In this document: positions 43,401 through 51,221 of the stretch, one piece after another
How the letters are laid out: each line of letters starts with the position of its first letter
Position numbering within the stretch: position 1 is the stretch's first letter
NCBI RefSeq assembly: GCF_000316665.1
Contig: NC_019678.1
Coordinates: forward strand, 2,542,001 to 2,606,000
Source of the DNA: Rivularia sp. PCC 7116
GTDB taxonomy: Bacteria > Cyanobacteriota > Cyanobacteriia > Cyanobacteriales > Nostocaceae
Length of the DNA stretch: 64,000 bases
Direction: 5' to 3'
The notes under the pieces: generated by a model
Database searches by the model: none
The model's input: the letters and a program-made list of their open reading frames with translations, nothing else
Told to the model about the DNA's origin: nothing
Translations under genes and position numbers: made by a program

Positions 43401-43854
43401 CTTCGTACTTCTCTGGAGTATCGCTCCAAACATAAAAATCTCGCTCCGGACTACCAGGGGGAGCCTTGCGCGCCCGCTGGAACCAAGGATGTTGATCGGA
43501 AGTATGGTTAACAATTAACTCAATAATTACTCGAATACCTCTTTGATGGGCAGCATTCAAGCAATTTTTGAAATCTTCCAAATTACCGTATATGGGATTA
43601 ACGCTGGTATAGTCAGCGATATCGTAACCATCATCTCGCAAAGGAGAAGGGAAAAAAGGCAGCACCCAAATGGCCGTTACTCCCAAATCTTGGAGATAAT
43701 CTAACTTTTCAGTTAGTCCTCCGAAGTCGCCAATTCCATCACCATCGCTATCGGCAAAAGCACGTACTGGTACTTCATAGATAACTGCATCTTTAAACCA
43801 CAGGGGGTCATCTTTCAACAATGGATTTTGCATAATTTTTTTAACTGCCCTCAT
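40456..43854 (-). CDS. treS: Trehalose synthase (TreS) fused to a maltokinase-like domain
   Basis: A 1132-residue fusion. Residues about 8-560 are GH13 TreS: NHTSDQHPWFQRAR, GLRLDAVPYLYE (nucleophile), MLAEANQWPEDA and FLRNHDELTLEMV. Residues about 580-1130 are maltokinase-like, ending in a kinase lobe with FIIIDFEGDQTRPLSERR and SPLRDVAGML. TreS interconverts maltose and trehalose; maltokinase makes maltose-1-phosphate for the GlgE route. The catalytic loop, usually HGDxHLGQVL, is HGNLCLNEVL here (H982, N984): Asp is Asn and the second His is Cys. Phosphotransfer may therefore be impaired. ATG 43833 is an alternative start. It heads the minus-strand operon and diverges from malQ. Confidence 0.92.
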   Translation of the reverse strand: MRAVKKIMQNPLLKDDPLWFKDAVIYEVPVRAFADSDGDGIGDFGGLTEKLDYLQDLGVTAIWVLPFFPSPLRDDGYDIADYTSVNPIYGNLEDFKNCLNAAHQRGIRVIIELIVNHTSDQHPWFQRARKAPPGSPERDFYVWSDTPEKYEEARIIFKDFETSNWTWDPVAKAYYWHRFYSHQPDLNFENPQMQEALFEVVDFWLEMGVDGLRLDAVPYLYEREGTNCENLEETHAFLKKIRKHMDEKFPNRMMLAEANQWPEDAVEYYSGGDECHMNFHFPLMPRLFMGLQMEDSFPIIDILQQTPPIPGNCQWALFLRNHDELTLEMVSDEDRDYMYRVYAQDQQARLNLGIRRRLAPLMGNNRRRIEVMNALLMSLPGTPVLYYGDEIAMGDNIYLGDRNGVRTPMQWSADRNGGFSRCNPHKLYAPVIIDPEYHFEAVNVEAQRENRNSLWWWMKRLIATRGRFQAFGRGTFELLYPENRKVLAFTRTYNGEHILVVTNLSRFVQTVELDLAAFDGMIPVEIFGRTTFPAIDDAPYFMSLAPHAFYWFTLDVQTNITCPVRPQNQIPTIVVSDNWRNIFTKSETKAALEEMLPDYMCACSWFDSKSRVIQSSHVIEAIPISFRSLEAAIVLIQLDYTEGDPETYVLPLAYEPEGINHERFSSYREEVVANIEIRSEKQTGVLFDALADKEFLNFPLEAIANKETYKGMAGQLVAESSKDFTELAGAGSNFGLKANLEAHLLRGEHNNTCVIYGDRLMCKLFRKVVGEGINPDLEVGQFLTHSSATTGLPGAENFAPVAGSLNYSRKGFETMTLGMVQKYIPDIRDGWVYSLDSLRDFFEQVQVTQIDAVADIDLPPSLLSAALETEIPEIAQEMIGSYLRNAQLLGERTAEMHLALVSDQEDPNFAPEAFTSFYQRSIYQYMRNQAGQVLLLLKKHLIQLPSDLQPVAQVVLNNREMILARLKSILNQKINAMRTRTHGNLCLNEVLYTGKDFIIIDFEGDQTRPLSERRMKRSPLRDVAGMLESFYYSSRIGLRNEKESGIILPDDQPLMEQWAQFFYTWSSIAFLQSYLKAAKDAPFIPSEPSELQLLLDGFVLEKVIIELEHELKNRPNWVEVPLYRILELLETA

Positions 43855-43943
43855 TTCCCATAAGCTATCTTACTAATATATATTTCAAGCTACTGATGAA
43901 ATCTTGACAGTTTGTTATTGTTTTACTTTATTAGGGTCATTTT

Positions 43944-45458
43944 ATGAGTTTTGAAAGAGCAAGTGGAGTTTTGCTGCATCCAACTAGTTTGCCAAGTAAA
44001 TTTGGCATTGGTGATTTAGGTGAATCGGCTTATAAGTTCGTTGATTTCCTTGTTTCAAGCGGTCAAAAATTGTGGCAAATTCTACCTTTAGGACCTACAG
44101 GTTACGAACATTCACCCTACACGATGAATTTTAGCGCCTTCGCTGGAAATCCCTTGATGATTTCTTTAGAACAGTTGCTAGAAGAGGGTTTGCTAACTCC
44201 AGAAGAACTAACTCCTCTCGAAAAGGTAAACGATAATCCTCACAGAGTTGATTTTGATGCTGTTATTCCTCACAAAACAAAAATTCTTCAAAAAGCTTAC
44301 CAACGCTTTCAAAAATCTTTAGCAAAAATAGCTAATAAAGAATTTGAAAATTTTTGCAAAGCACAAGCTACTTGGTTGGATGATTATGTGCTGTTTATGG
44401 CATTACTAGAAGCCAACGATTATAAAGCTTGGAATTTTTGGGATAGTGCTGTAGCTCGTCGCGAAAAAGATGCGCTCAAAGCAGAGGAAAATAAATTAAA
44501 AGACAAGGTATCATACCATAAATTCTTGCAATTTAAATTCTTCCAACAGTGGAAAAAAATACGCGATTACGCTAACAATAAAGACATCAAAATAGTTGGC
44601 GACATATCAATTTATGTTTGCCATAATAGTTCCGATGTTTGGGCAAATCCAGAAATATTTCAGTTAAATTCAGAAACTCTAGAATCTGCTTATATTGCTG
44701 GAGTCCCACCAGATTACTTTAGCGCTACCGGTCAACTTTGGGGTAATCCCGTATACGATTGGGACAAACTAGAAGAAACTAACTTTGCTTGGTGGATAGA
44801 ACGTTTTCGAGCAACTTTAGAATATGTAGACATTGTCCGTATCGACCATTTCAGGGGATTTGAGGCCTATTGGCGAGTACCCGCAGGAGAAGAAACAGCC
44901 ATCAACGGCGAATGGGTAAAAGGACCGGATGCCAAATTCTTTGAAACTTTAAATTCTGCTTTAGGTAGTTTACCTGTAATGGCAGAAGACTTAGGAATTA
45001 TTACCCCCGAAGTAGAAGAATTGCGAGATAGATTCGATCTACCTGGAATGCGTATCTTGCAATTCGCCTTTGGTGGAGAAGCGGACAATCCTTACTTACC
45101 ACATAATTACATTCCCAACTGCGTTGTTTATCCCGGCACTCATGACAACGACACCAGCATTGGATGGTGGAATCAAACAGGAGAAGCAGAAAAGCAACAC
45201 GTAGCCAAATACTTAGGATATTCTTCACCCGAGGAAATCAAAGAAATCAACTGGGAATTTATTCGTATGGCTTTATCTTCAGTAGGAGACTTAGCCATTC
45301 TTTCAGTCCAAGACTTCTTGGACTTAGGTAATGAAGGTAGAATGAATGACCCCAGCGTTAGTGCCGGGAACTGGCGCTGGCGCTATCAAAGCGACGAGCA
45401 GCTTACCCAAGAGATAAGTCAAAGATTGTTAGAAATGACCCGACTTTATAACAGGTAA
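43944..45458 (+). CDS. malQ: 4-alpha-glucanotransferase (MalQ/disproportionating enzyme)
   Basis: A 504-residue GH77 enzyme that moves malto-oligosaccharide segments between chains. It shows the family start RASGVLLHPTSLPSKFGIGDLG, then WQILPLGPTGY, SPYTMNFSAFAGNP, DYFSATGQLWGNPVYDW, VRIDHFRGFEAYW (nucleophile Asp), VMAEDLGIITPEV (acid/base Glu) and YPGTHDNDTSIGWW (third Asp). AGGG lies upstream of the ATG. It diverges from treS with 89 bases between them, so both may share a control region; it would recycle the short glucans made by debranching. Cytosolic, normal length. Confidence 0.95.
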   Translation: MSFERASGVLLHPTSLPSKFGIGDLGESAYKFVDFLVSSGQKLWQILPLGPTGYEHSPYTMNFSAFAGNPLMISLEQLLEEGLLTPEELTPLEKVNDNPHRVDFDAVIPHKTKILQKAYQRFQKSLAKIANKEFENFCKAQATWLDDYVLFMALLEANDYKAWNFWDSAVARREKDALKAEENKLKDKVSYHKFLQFKFFQQWKKIRDYANNKDIKIVGDISIYVCHNSSDVWANPEIFQLNSETLESAYIAGVPPDYFSATGQLWGNPVYDWDKLEETNFAWWIERFRATLEYVDIVRIDHFRGFEAYWRVPAGEETAINGEWVKGPDAKFFETLNSALGSLPVMAEDLGIITPEVEELRDRFDLPGMRILQFAFGGEADNPYLPHNYIPNCVVYPGTHDNDTSIGWWNQTGEAEKQHVAKYLGYSSPEEIKEINWEFIRMALSSVGDLAILSVQDFLDLGNEGRMNDPSVSAGNWRWRYQSDEQLTQEISQRLLEMTRLYNR

Positions 45459-45763
45459 GAAGTTGAGAATTGGGATTTGGGCATTGGGCATGGGTAATGG
45501 GAGAGGGGGAAGAGGGGGGTAGATGGGGGAGAAACAAATATAATTCCTAACTCCTAACTCCTAACTATTCCCAATTACCAATTCCCAATTCTCAATTACC
45601 AATTCCCAATTACCAATTCCCAATTACCTATTCCCTATTCCCCATTCCTATCAAACTATAGACTGATACGGAATATATAAAATTAGGTCGCAAGCGGGAA
45701 GCAAAGTCATAAGTAATTTTTTTACACTTAAGTCAACACGTAAAAAAATTAGAAATAACTTCT
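45459..45763. repeat. STRR-rich intergenic region
   Basis: Contains a G-rich run (45500-45530), CTAACTC heptamers (about 45545-45570) and a long series of CCAATTA/CCAATTC units (45570-45640). The last 100 bases are AT-rich and probably hold the promoter of the first PRC/DUF2382 gene. Confidence 0.8.
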
Positions 45764-46606
45764 ATGACATTATATAAACTTGAAGATTTCGACCCCAATT
45801 ACAAAGAAGTTTTTGGTGGCGAAGATATTAAAGAAATGTCTCTTTATACTCAGGGAGGAGACAAAGTAGGTTCAGTTCACGATGCTTTGGTAGACCATGA
45901 AGGTCGTTTCAGATATTTAGTTATTGATACTGGGCCATTATTTTTAGGTAAGAAAATTTTGTTACCAATCGGTCTTTCACGCCTCGATTACAATCAGAAG
46001 CGTGTTTATGTAGATGGACTCAGCAAAGAGCAAGTAGAAAACTTGCCCGAATACGATGAGAAAATGACCGTAGATTACGATTATGAAGAGAGAGTACGCG
46101 GTGCTTATCGTCCTACGGAAGCTAAAAATGTAGCTTATAACAAAGAAACTTATAACTATCAAAACGATTCTTCACTATACAATTTAAATGACCGCGACCA
46201 CTCCAACATTAAACTTTACGAAGAACGCTTAATCACTAGTAAAACCCGCATCAAAACTGGTGAAGTAAGTGTCGGTAAACATATTGAAACTGAAACCGCT
46301 AGAGTTTCAGTACCTGTTGAGAAAGAGCGAGTTGTAATCGAAAGAACTACACCAACAGGAGAAGCAGCAGTAGTAGATCCCGATAAAGTTAATTTTGCTG
46401 AAGGTGAAGTTGCACGAGTTGAGCTTTACGAAGAACAGGCTGAAATTAACAAAGAAGCATACGTGCGCGAAGAAGTAAGAGTTAAGAAAGTTGTAGAACA
46501 AGATACTGTTGAAGCTAAAGAAACAGTTCGTAGAGAAGAATTAGACATCGAGACTCAAGGGGATTTGCGCGTCAACGATTCTAATAACCCCAATAACCGC
46601 GTGTAA
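45764..46606 (+). CDS. PRC-barrel and DUF2382 protein, paralog 1
   Basis: A 280-residue soluble, highly charged protein. The N-terminal PRC-barrel (about 15-100; DKVGSVHDALVDHEGRFRYLVID, then FLGKKILLPIG) is followed by a linker and a DUF2382 domain (about 150-265; KLYEERLITSKTRIKTGEV, VSVPVEKERVVIERT, VREEVRVKKVVEQDTV, ETVRREELDIE). No enzyme motif is visible. Proteins of this plan in cyanobacteria and other bacteria are generally associated with stress responses, but the molecular function is unknown. The second copy at 47252 is clearly a duplicate and a third, diverged copy lies at 48387. Confidence 0.85.
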   Translation: MTLYKLEDFDPNYKEVFGGEDIKEMSLYTQGGDKVGSVHDALVDHEGRFRYLVIDTGPLFLGKKILLPIGLSRLDYNQKRVYVDGLSKEQVENLPEYDEKMTVDYDYEERVRGAYRPTEAKNVAYNKETYNYQNDSSLYNLNDRDHSNIKLYEERLITSKTRIKTGEVSVGKHIETETARVSVPVEKERVVIERTTPTGEAAVVDPDKVNFAEGEVARVELYEEQAEINKEAYVREEVRVKKVVEQDTVEAKETVRREELDIETQGDLRVNDSNNPNNRV

Positions 46607-46690
46607 AAATTGATTTCAGATTTATAGAACTTATAAATGAATGGCAATTGTTTTTGTCATATAGCTTTGTGAATTTGAATTCTTCACGAA

Positions 46691-46795
46691 TATAGCGCTT
46701 TTCATTCGAGTGCAATACAGTTTGAGAAACCTTATCCCCTTGCCTTCTCCTTATTGAGTAGAGGGGTATATTCCATTCAACTGAAAACTGCTATA
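46691..46795. repeat. MITE-like element A, copy 2
   Basis: The left end TATAGCGCTTTTCATTCGAG and the right end, on the other strand, TATAGCAGTTTTCAGTTGAA are imperfect inverted repeats. The interior carries CCTTCTCCTTATTGAGTAG. It is a shorter relative of 10796-10927. Its right edge overlaps the left edge of the next element by two bases of TATA. Confidence 0.6.
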
Positions 46796-46931
46796 TAGCG
46801 TTTCCCAGTCTATTGAAGTACACACAAAACCTCACCCCCAACCCCTCTCCTTGATAAGGAGAGGGGAGATAAAGCACAGCTTTATCGGGGTGAGGTAATC
46901 GCTGTACCTCAGTTGCTTAGGAAACGCTATA
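46794..46931. repeat. MITE-like element B, copy 1 (138 bp)
   Basis: The ends are TATAGCGTTTCC and GGAAACGCTATA. An internal hairpin pairs CCCCTCTCCTTGATAAGG with its neighbour. It matches 56048-56185 almost base for base over all 138 positions, with one difference seen (CCTCACCC here, CCCCACCC there). It does not encode protein. Confidence 0.85.
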
Positions 46932-47251
46932 TTCAGAACCTGGTTTTTGAAAAACCGGGTTTTTTCATATATATTTTGGCTCGCATATTTTCCCCTCTAT
47001 TGTTGTAATATATTTTTCTACAGCTAGACTTTCTAAACTATAAAAATTTAAAATTTAATCACAATATTTTTGATTTGGGATATGAATTGCTTATTAATGC
47101 TTATTAATATAGTTTGCTATCAGAACGAACACAATATACTACTTACGACTGTGCGTCATAAACTTGAAGTCAGTCGAGGGGAAGATGAATTTACAACTGA
47201 TTTTTTTTAACGTAGTTAGTAACGAAGAAAAAAATTGGAGATAAAAATTTT

Positions 47252-48109
47252 ATGGCTCTTTATAAAGTTGCAGATTACGACCCTAATTATCGCGATGTTT
47301 TCCAAGGTCAAGACATCAAAGATATGAGCGTTTACGGTGAAGGTTCTGATGATAAAGTTGGTTCCGTTAACGATATTTTAGTTGATGAAGAAGGTCGTTT
47401 TCGCTATTTAGTAGTTGACTTAGGTTTCTGGATTTTTGGTAAGAAAGTAATTATGCCTGTTGGAAGAACTCGCATTGATTACAATTCCAACCGCATTTAT
47501 GCTATTGGCATGACTAGAGAGCAAGCTGAAAACTTGCCCGAATACGATGAAAATCAGGTAATCGATTACGATTACGAAGAGAAAGTACGCGGTGTATATC
47601 GTACCCAGCCTGTAGAAGCATCCGCAGCATTAGAAGACTCTGCTCCTCTGGATGCACCTGCATATAACCGCGAAACTTATAAATACGACAACGAACCCAA
47701 TCTGTACAACGTTAACGATACAGACCATCAAAATATTAAACTATACGAAGAGCGTTTAATTGCTAACAAACAGCGTCGTAAAGCTGGTGAAGTTGCAATT
47801 GGTAAGCATGTTGAAACCGAAACTGCGACAGTTTCTGTACCTGTTGAAAAAGAGCGCGTAATTGTAGAAAGAGTAACTCCAGCAGATGCAGGTAAAGCAG
47901 TTGCTCCAGGTGAAGCTACTTTCAATGAAGGTGAAGTCGCTCACATGGAAATTTACGAAGAAAATGCTGATGTCCGTAAGGAAGCATTTGTGCGCGAAGA
48001 AGTAAAAGTTAAGAAAGAAATAGAACGCGACACTGTTGAAGCTAAAGAAACAATTCGTCGCGAAGAGTTAGATATTGATAGCGGTAACTTACCTACTGAA
48101 AAACGCTAA
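47252..48109 (+). CDS. PRC-barrel and DUF2382 protein, paralog 2
   Basis: A 285-residue close relative of the protein at 45764-46606, with the same order: PRC-barrel (about 15-100; DDKVGSVNDILVDEEGRFRYLVVD, then FGKKVIMPVG), linker with PEYDE and VIDYDYEEKVRG shared by both, then DUF2382 (about 155-275; KLYEERLIANKQRRKAGEV, VSVPVEKERVIVERV). The linker is longer and alanine-rich. GGAG lies about ten bases before the ATG. Its own promoter is likely, because of the 645-base gap; the hairpin at 48139-48180 follows. Stress-related function is inferred from the family. Confidence 0.85.
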   Translation: MALYKVADYDPNYRDVFQGQDIKDMSVYGEGSDDKVGSVNDILVDEEGRFRYLVVDLGFWIFGKKVIMPVGRTRIDYNSNRIYAIGMTREQAENLPEYDENQVIDYDYEEKVRGVYRTQPVEASAALEDSAPLDAPAYNRETYKYDNEPNLYNVNDTDHQNIKLYEERLIANKQRRKAGEVAIGKHVETETATVSVPVEKERVIVERVTPADAGKAVAPGEATFNEGEVAHMEIYEENADVRKEAFVREEVKVKKEIERDTVEAKETIRREELDIDSGNLPTEKR

Positions 48110-48138
48110 ATTTTTAATGTTAAAAATTGTCGTTGGTT

Positions 48139-48180
48139 ATTAGTTATTAGTTATAAGTTAGTAACTAATAACTAATTTTT
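48139..48180 (+). terminator. Perfect 15-bp AT-rich hairpin after paralog 2
   Basis: ATTAGTTATTAGTTA (48139-48153) pairs exactly with TAACTAATAACTAAT (48162-48176) over an eight-base loop, and a T-run follows. The position, 30 bases after the stop, fits a terminator. The stem is made of STRR-like units, so it may be a repeat that happens to fold. Confidence 0.5.
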
Positions 48181-48386
48181 CATTTTTATTCACAATATAC
48201 GTTATCTATAGTTGCTCTCTATATATAGCGGATAAAATGTTGGCACTAAATGCAATATCTGTAATTTGAACTTCATCCCGAACGAGAAGAAGGATGAAGC
48301 TTTTTTAAGTATATTAAGCGATTAGCAAAAAGTTTTAGATATAGACTTTAAAATTAATTAAGGGATTATAAATTAATCGTATAAAT

Positions 48387-49271
48387 ATGGATAACCAAGT
48401 TACTGATAGTAGTCGTAATAATTCCAATTCTAAATCCAGAAAATTAATCGCCTTATTAAGCAAGCTGAGGACTAGAGTCAATAATTTTGACGTTGTAGAC
48501 AGACAAGGTAGATTAATAGGTAAAGTTCAAGATTTGATGCTGAATGCAAATCGTCAGCTTACCTTTGTGATACAACAGTTATCTCAAGGTAATGAGAATA
48601 ATCCTTCTTTAGTGCTAAATGGCAAGTTAGTTAGTAAAATCGAGCCAAAGATTCAGCGAATTTTTGCAAATATTGATGAATCACAACTATCACAATTACC
48701 TGAATATCAACCAAATAACAATAAAGTAACTAATATGACAGACAATTTGAACTTAAGCGAACCAATCGACTATAAAGCAGATTCGACTCCCACAGAAAAC
48801 ACTGAAGCAAACCATCTTCAAGAGTCTGAAATTGTTGAAGAGATTGAAGAAGATATAATTCGTTTGTTAGGTGAGCGGTTAGTTGTCGAACGTAGCAAAC
48901 GCAAAATCGGCGAAGTTATTATCCGTAAGGAAATAGAAACCCGGATGATTCAAATCCCCGTCAGACGTGAAAAACTGATTATTGAAGAACCCGGTGTCGA
49001 GCCAAAGCAGCTTGCAGAAATTGATTTAGGTGAAGAGGAAATTTCTCATTCAGAATTTGAGCAAAATCAATCAATCGCAGACGGCGATTTTGGAGATAGT
49101 TTAACTGTTAGTGGTGAATTTCACTCACCTAAAACTGCTTCTTTGATTCTTAACGCTATTCAGCTAGAGAAAAATCACGGATGTAAGAAAGTGCGAGTTT
49201 CCATTGTGGTAGAAAATGAAGAGAAGCAGCAAAAATACCAAGAATGGTTTAAACGTACTTCTAAAGAATAA
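48387..49271 (+). CDS. PRC-barrel and DUF2382 protein, diverged third copy
   Basis: A 294-residue protein sharing the plan of the two genes upstream but only weakly similar to them. PRC-barrel-like start (about 25-100; VVDRQGRLIGKVQDLML), a Gln/Asn- and Glu-rich linker, then a DUF2382 domain (about 150-205; VERSKRKIGEVIIRKEIETRMIQ, PVRREKLIIEE). It goes on into about 80 residues not found in the other two (GEFHSPKTASLILNAIQLEKNHGCKKVRVSIVVENEE), a small alpha/beta-like segment. A clear terminator follows at 49312. The function is unknown; context suggests a stress role. Confidence 0.75.
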   Translation: MDNQVTDSSRNNSNSKSRKLIALLSKLRTRVNNFDVVDRQGRLIGKVQDLMLNANRQLTFVIQQLSQGNENNPSLVLNGKLVSKIEPKIQRIFANIDESQLSQLPEYQPNNNKVTNMTDNLNLSEPIDYKADSTPTENTEANHLQESEIVEEIEEDIIRLLGERLVVERSKRKIGEVIIRKEIETRMIQIPVRREKLIIEEPGVEPKQLAEIDLGEEEISHSEFEQNQSIADGDFGDSLTVSGEFHSPKTASLILNAIQLEKNHGCKKVRVSIVVENEEKQQKYQEWFKRTSKE

Positions 49272-49311
49272 AAAGAATAAAGAGAATAAATATAACCATC
49301 AAGTTATTTAG

Positions 49312-49340
49312 AGGCGTTGTAATGCAACGTCTTTTTTTTC
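49312..49340 (+). terminator. Rho-independent terminator after third DUF2382 gene
   Basis: AGGCGTTG (49312-49319) pairs with CAACGTCT (49325-49332), with one G-T pair and a five-base loop. A run of eight T follows directly. It lies 41 bases after the stop at 49271. Confidence 0.8.
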
Positions 49341-49670
49341 TCTATTATTTTGAAATCAAACCGCTAAATCGCAGAATTTCAAATAGTTTTAAATAGTATC
49401 TTTCGTAACCAAAATTATAAAATTATCGGGGATCGATGAGATTACAAAGCAACTATTAAACAAAACTTATCTGAAAAAATATTCATCATATATACTATCT
49501 GTAAACGAGTATTAAGAAATACTTATTAAAAATCGTTGCATAAGCTTGATTAAGTTGCTAAGGTGTGACTCATAAAGCCGTGAATGTAAATTTATGTTGG
49601 GGGATACGCAACGCACTGCTATATCTGCAACTGTGAAAGTATCGGTAGAGAAACCATAATAAGAGAAAAA

Positions 49671-49815
49671 TCAGCATTGCTGAATTGAGGTATGAATTTA
49701 TTCTTCTTATATCTAATATGCCCCCCAAATCCCTAAAACTGGGGGACTTGAAATTATCTTTCTCCCTCAAAATTAGGGGCTGCGGGCAAATCATACTTTT
49801 AATCAGCAACGCCGA
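49671..49815. repeat. MITE-like element C (TCGGCGTTGCTGA ends)
   Basis: The left end is TCAGCATTGCTGAATTGAGG and the right end, on the other strand, TCGGCGTTGCTGATTAAAAG; both run into GTATGA inward. An internal C/G hairpin is present (CCCCCCAAATCCCTAAAACT / GGGGGA). A lone end of this type occurs at about 28803. Similar ends are seen in IS5-like elements of cyanobacteria, so it may be mobilised in trans. Confidence 0.6.
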
Positions 49816-49995
49816 AAAATCCGACCATTTTTGTGAATATTTTGATTTGGCTAGAGAAATTACCCATAGACATAAGCTGTCTATATCTCAATTACACTGA
49901 TTTTTTGAGCATTATATTACCCATAAGTCGATATTAGATAAACCACAAATAGATATATCGACGAAAAGCAATATTTCACTGACAACCAGCATTAT

Positions 49996-50000
49996 GGAGG
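49996..50000 (+). promoter_or_regulatory. Strong ribosome-binding site fixing the SDR start
   Basis: GGAGG stands five bases before ATG 50006. It overlaps an in-frame upstream ATG (49994), which therefore cannot be the main start. This argues for a protein that begins MIIQGCTALITGAS. Confidence 0.75.
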
Positions 50001-50005
50001 TGATA

Positions 50006-50824
50006 ATGATTATTCAAGGATGTACAGCCTTAATTACTGGAGCTTCTCGTGGAATTGGACGTGCGATCGCCATACAATTAGCCCATCAAAAAGTAAAAAG
50101 ATTGATATTAGTTGCACGCTCCCGCGATAAATTAGCTGAAGTTGCGAAAGTTGTTGAAGCTATGGGTGTAGAAGCTATAATCATGCCTTTAGATTTGACA
50201 AAGCCTGTATTCGTAAACGTCGCAGTGGCTCAACTTTGGCGCAGTTACGGTGCAATTGATATGCTGGTGAATTGTGCCGGTGTAGCTCATCAAAACTCAT
50301 TTTTGAAGACGAAACTACCCCAAGTACAAGAAGAATTATCTCTGAATTTCATGGGCACCTACACCATGACTCATATCGTGGCTCGCAGGATGGCAAAACG
50401 AAACCAAGGCACGATTGTTAACGTATCAAGCTTAATGGGCAAAGTTGCGGCTCCTACAATGTCAACTTACTCAGCAACTAAATTTGCAATCCTAGGATTT
50501 ACTGAAGCCCTGCGTCGGGAGTTAGCACCACATAACATTAAAGTAGTCTCATTATTACCAACATTGACAGACACCGACATGGTGCGAGACTTGGAACTAT
50601 ATCGTGGTGTAATCCCCATGTCACCCGAGCAAGTAGCGCAAGCATTTATCAAAGGATTGCAAAGAGACTCATCAGAAATTTTAGTTGGTTGGCAAAGTCA
50701 TTTAGCAATTTTATGTCAGCGTCTTGCACCTTGGTTGTTAGAAACCGTATTGAAGCTCGCATCGCCTGACTCTAAAGCACCGAAGATACAGGAGTATTAT
50801 CAAAGGTTGGTTGGTAGTTGGTAG
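50006..50824 (+). CDS. Short-chain dehydrogenase/reductase
   Basis: A 272-residue classical SDR. Cofactor motif TGASRGIG near residue 15, DLTKP, VNCAGVAH and the full catalytic set NVSS ... YSATK, so it is likely to be active, unlike the SDR-like protein at 22869. An Arg after the first Gly-rich turn and in LVARSRDK suggests NADPH use. The substrate is unknown; C-terminal hydrophobic residues (LETVLKL) may bring it to membranes. The stop lies in an STRR-type sequence (GGTAGTTGGTAG). No operon partner. Confidence 0.9.
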   Translation: MIIQGCTALITGASRGIGRAIAIQLAHQKVKRLILVARSRDKLAEVAKVVEAMGVEAIIMPLDLTKPVFVNVAVAQLWRSYGAIDMLVNCAGVAHQNSFLKTKLPQVQEELSLNFMGTYTMTHIVARRMAKRNQGTIVNVSSLMGKVAAPTMSTYSATKFAILGFTEALRRELAPHNIKVVSLLPTLTDTDMVRDLELYRGVIPMSPEQVAQAFIKGLQRDSSEILVGWQSHLAILCQRLAPWLLETVLKLASPDSKAPKIQEYYQRLVGSW

Positions 50825-51221
50825 TTTTTATTTAGAGGGGGGAGAGTTTGTAGGTTGGGTTAGGCGTACAAATAAGTACAATTTTGATGCATAATCTATA
50901 TTTGCGCCGTAACCCAACAATATCGTCAGTATTCTCAACCTACAAGCTATGAGTCTTCAAGGTTATGGTAGCAATTGGAGGAATTACAAGTCAGAAACAT
51001 GGAATCTTAACAGCCAAATATTGTTTTGCAACCCTTTACTATAATGATGAGCGTCAACTATTTACGATGGATTTTCATGAGGGAATGAGATAGATTTATT
51101 TTCCATGTTTAATCACTTCTTTTTTTAACTGTTCACTCCTGAGTGTTAACTGTTTTTTCTTCCCTAGTTCTTCTCGATTATTCCTTAAATTGAAATTAAC
51201 AACGAACTAGGAGAACAAAAA
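50825..51221. repeat. Gap with palindromic GTAGGTTGGGTTAGG repeat
   Basis: At about 50852-50945 GTAGGTTGGGTTAGGCG faces CGCCGTAACCCAAC, and the outer TTGTAGGTTG faces CAACCTACAA. Relatives lie at 55987-56231 and 56496-56564. A few CTGTTAA-like heptamers are at 51130-51155. AGGAGA before the methyltransferase start is at about 51209. No gene was seen. Confidence 0.6.

Larger units (their letters stand above)
46607..47251. other. Gap between DUF2382 paralogs 1 and 2
   Basis: Holds elements A and B, then a hairpin at about 46939-46966 (CCTGGTTTTTGAAAAACCGGG followed by a T-run), which may end transcription. From 46970 to 47251 the sequence is AT-rich with no repeat; it presumably carries the promoter of the second paralog. 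GGAG lies before that start. Confidence 0.55.
49341..50005. other. Gene-free region with one MITE-like element
   Basis: AT-rich, without supported genes. It holds the element at 49671-49815 and, at its right end, the promoter region of the SDR gene. The open frames at 49570-49809 and 49685-49900 lie within the element and are not genes. Confidence 0.5.

Noticed and set aside
49685-49900. Plus-strand frame of 71 codons
   Set aside because: Most of it lies within the inverted-repeat element at 49671-49815 and has no start signal.
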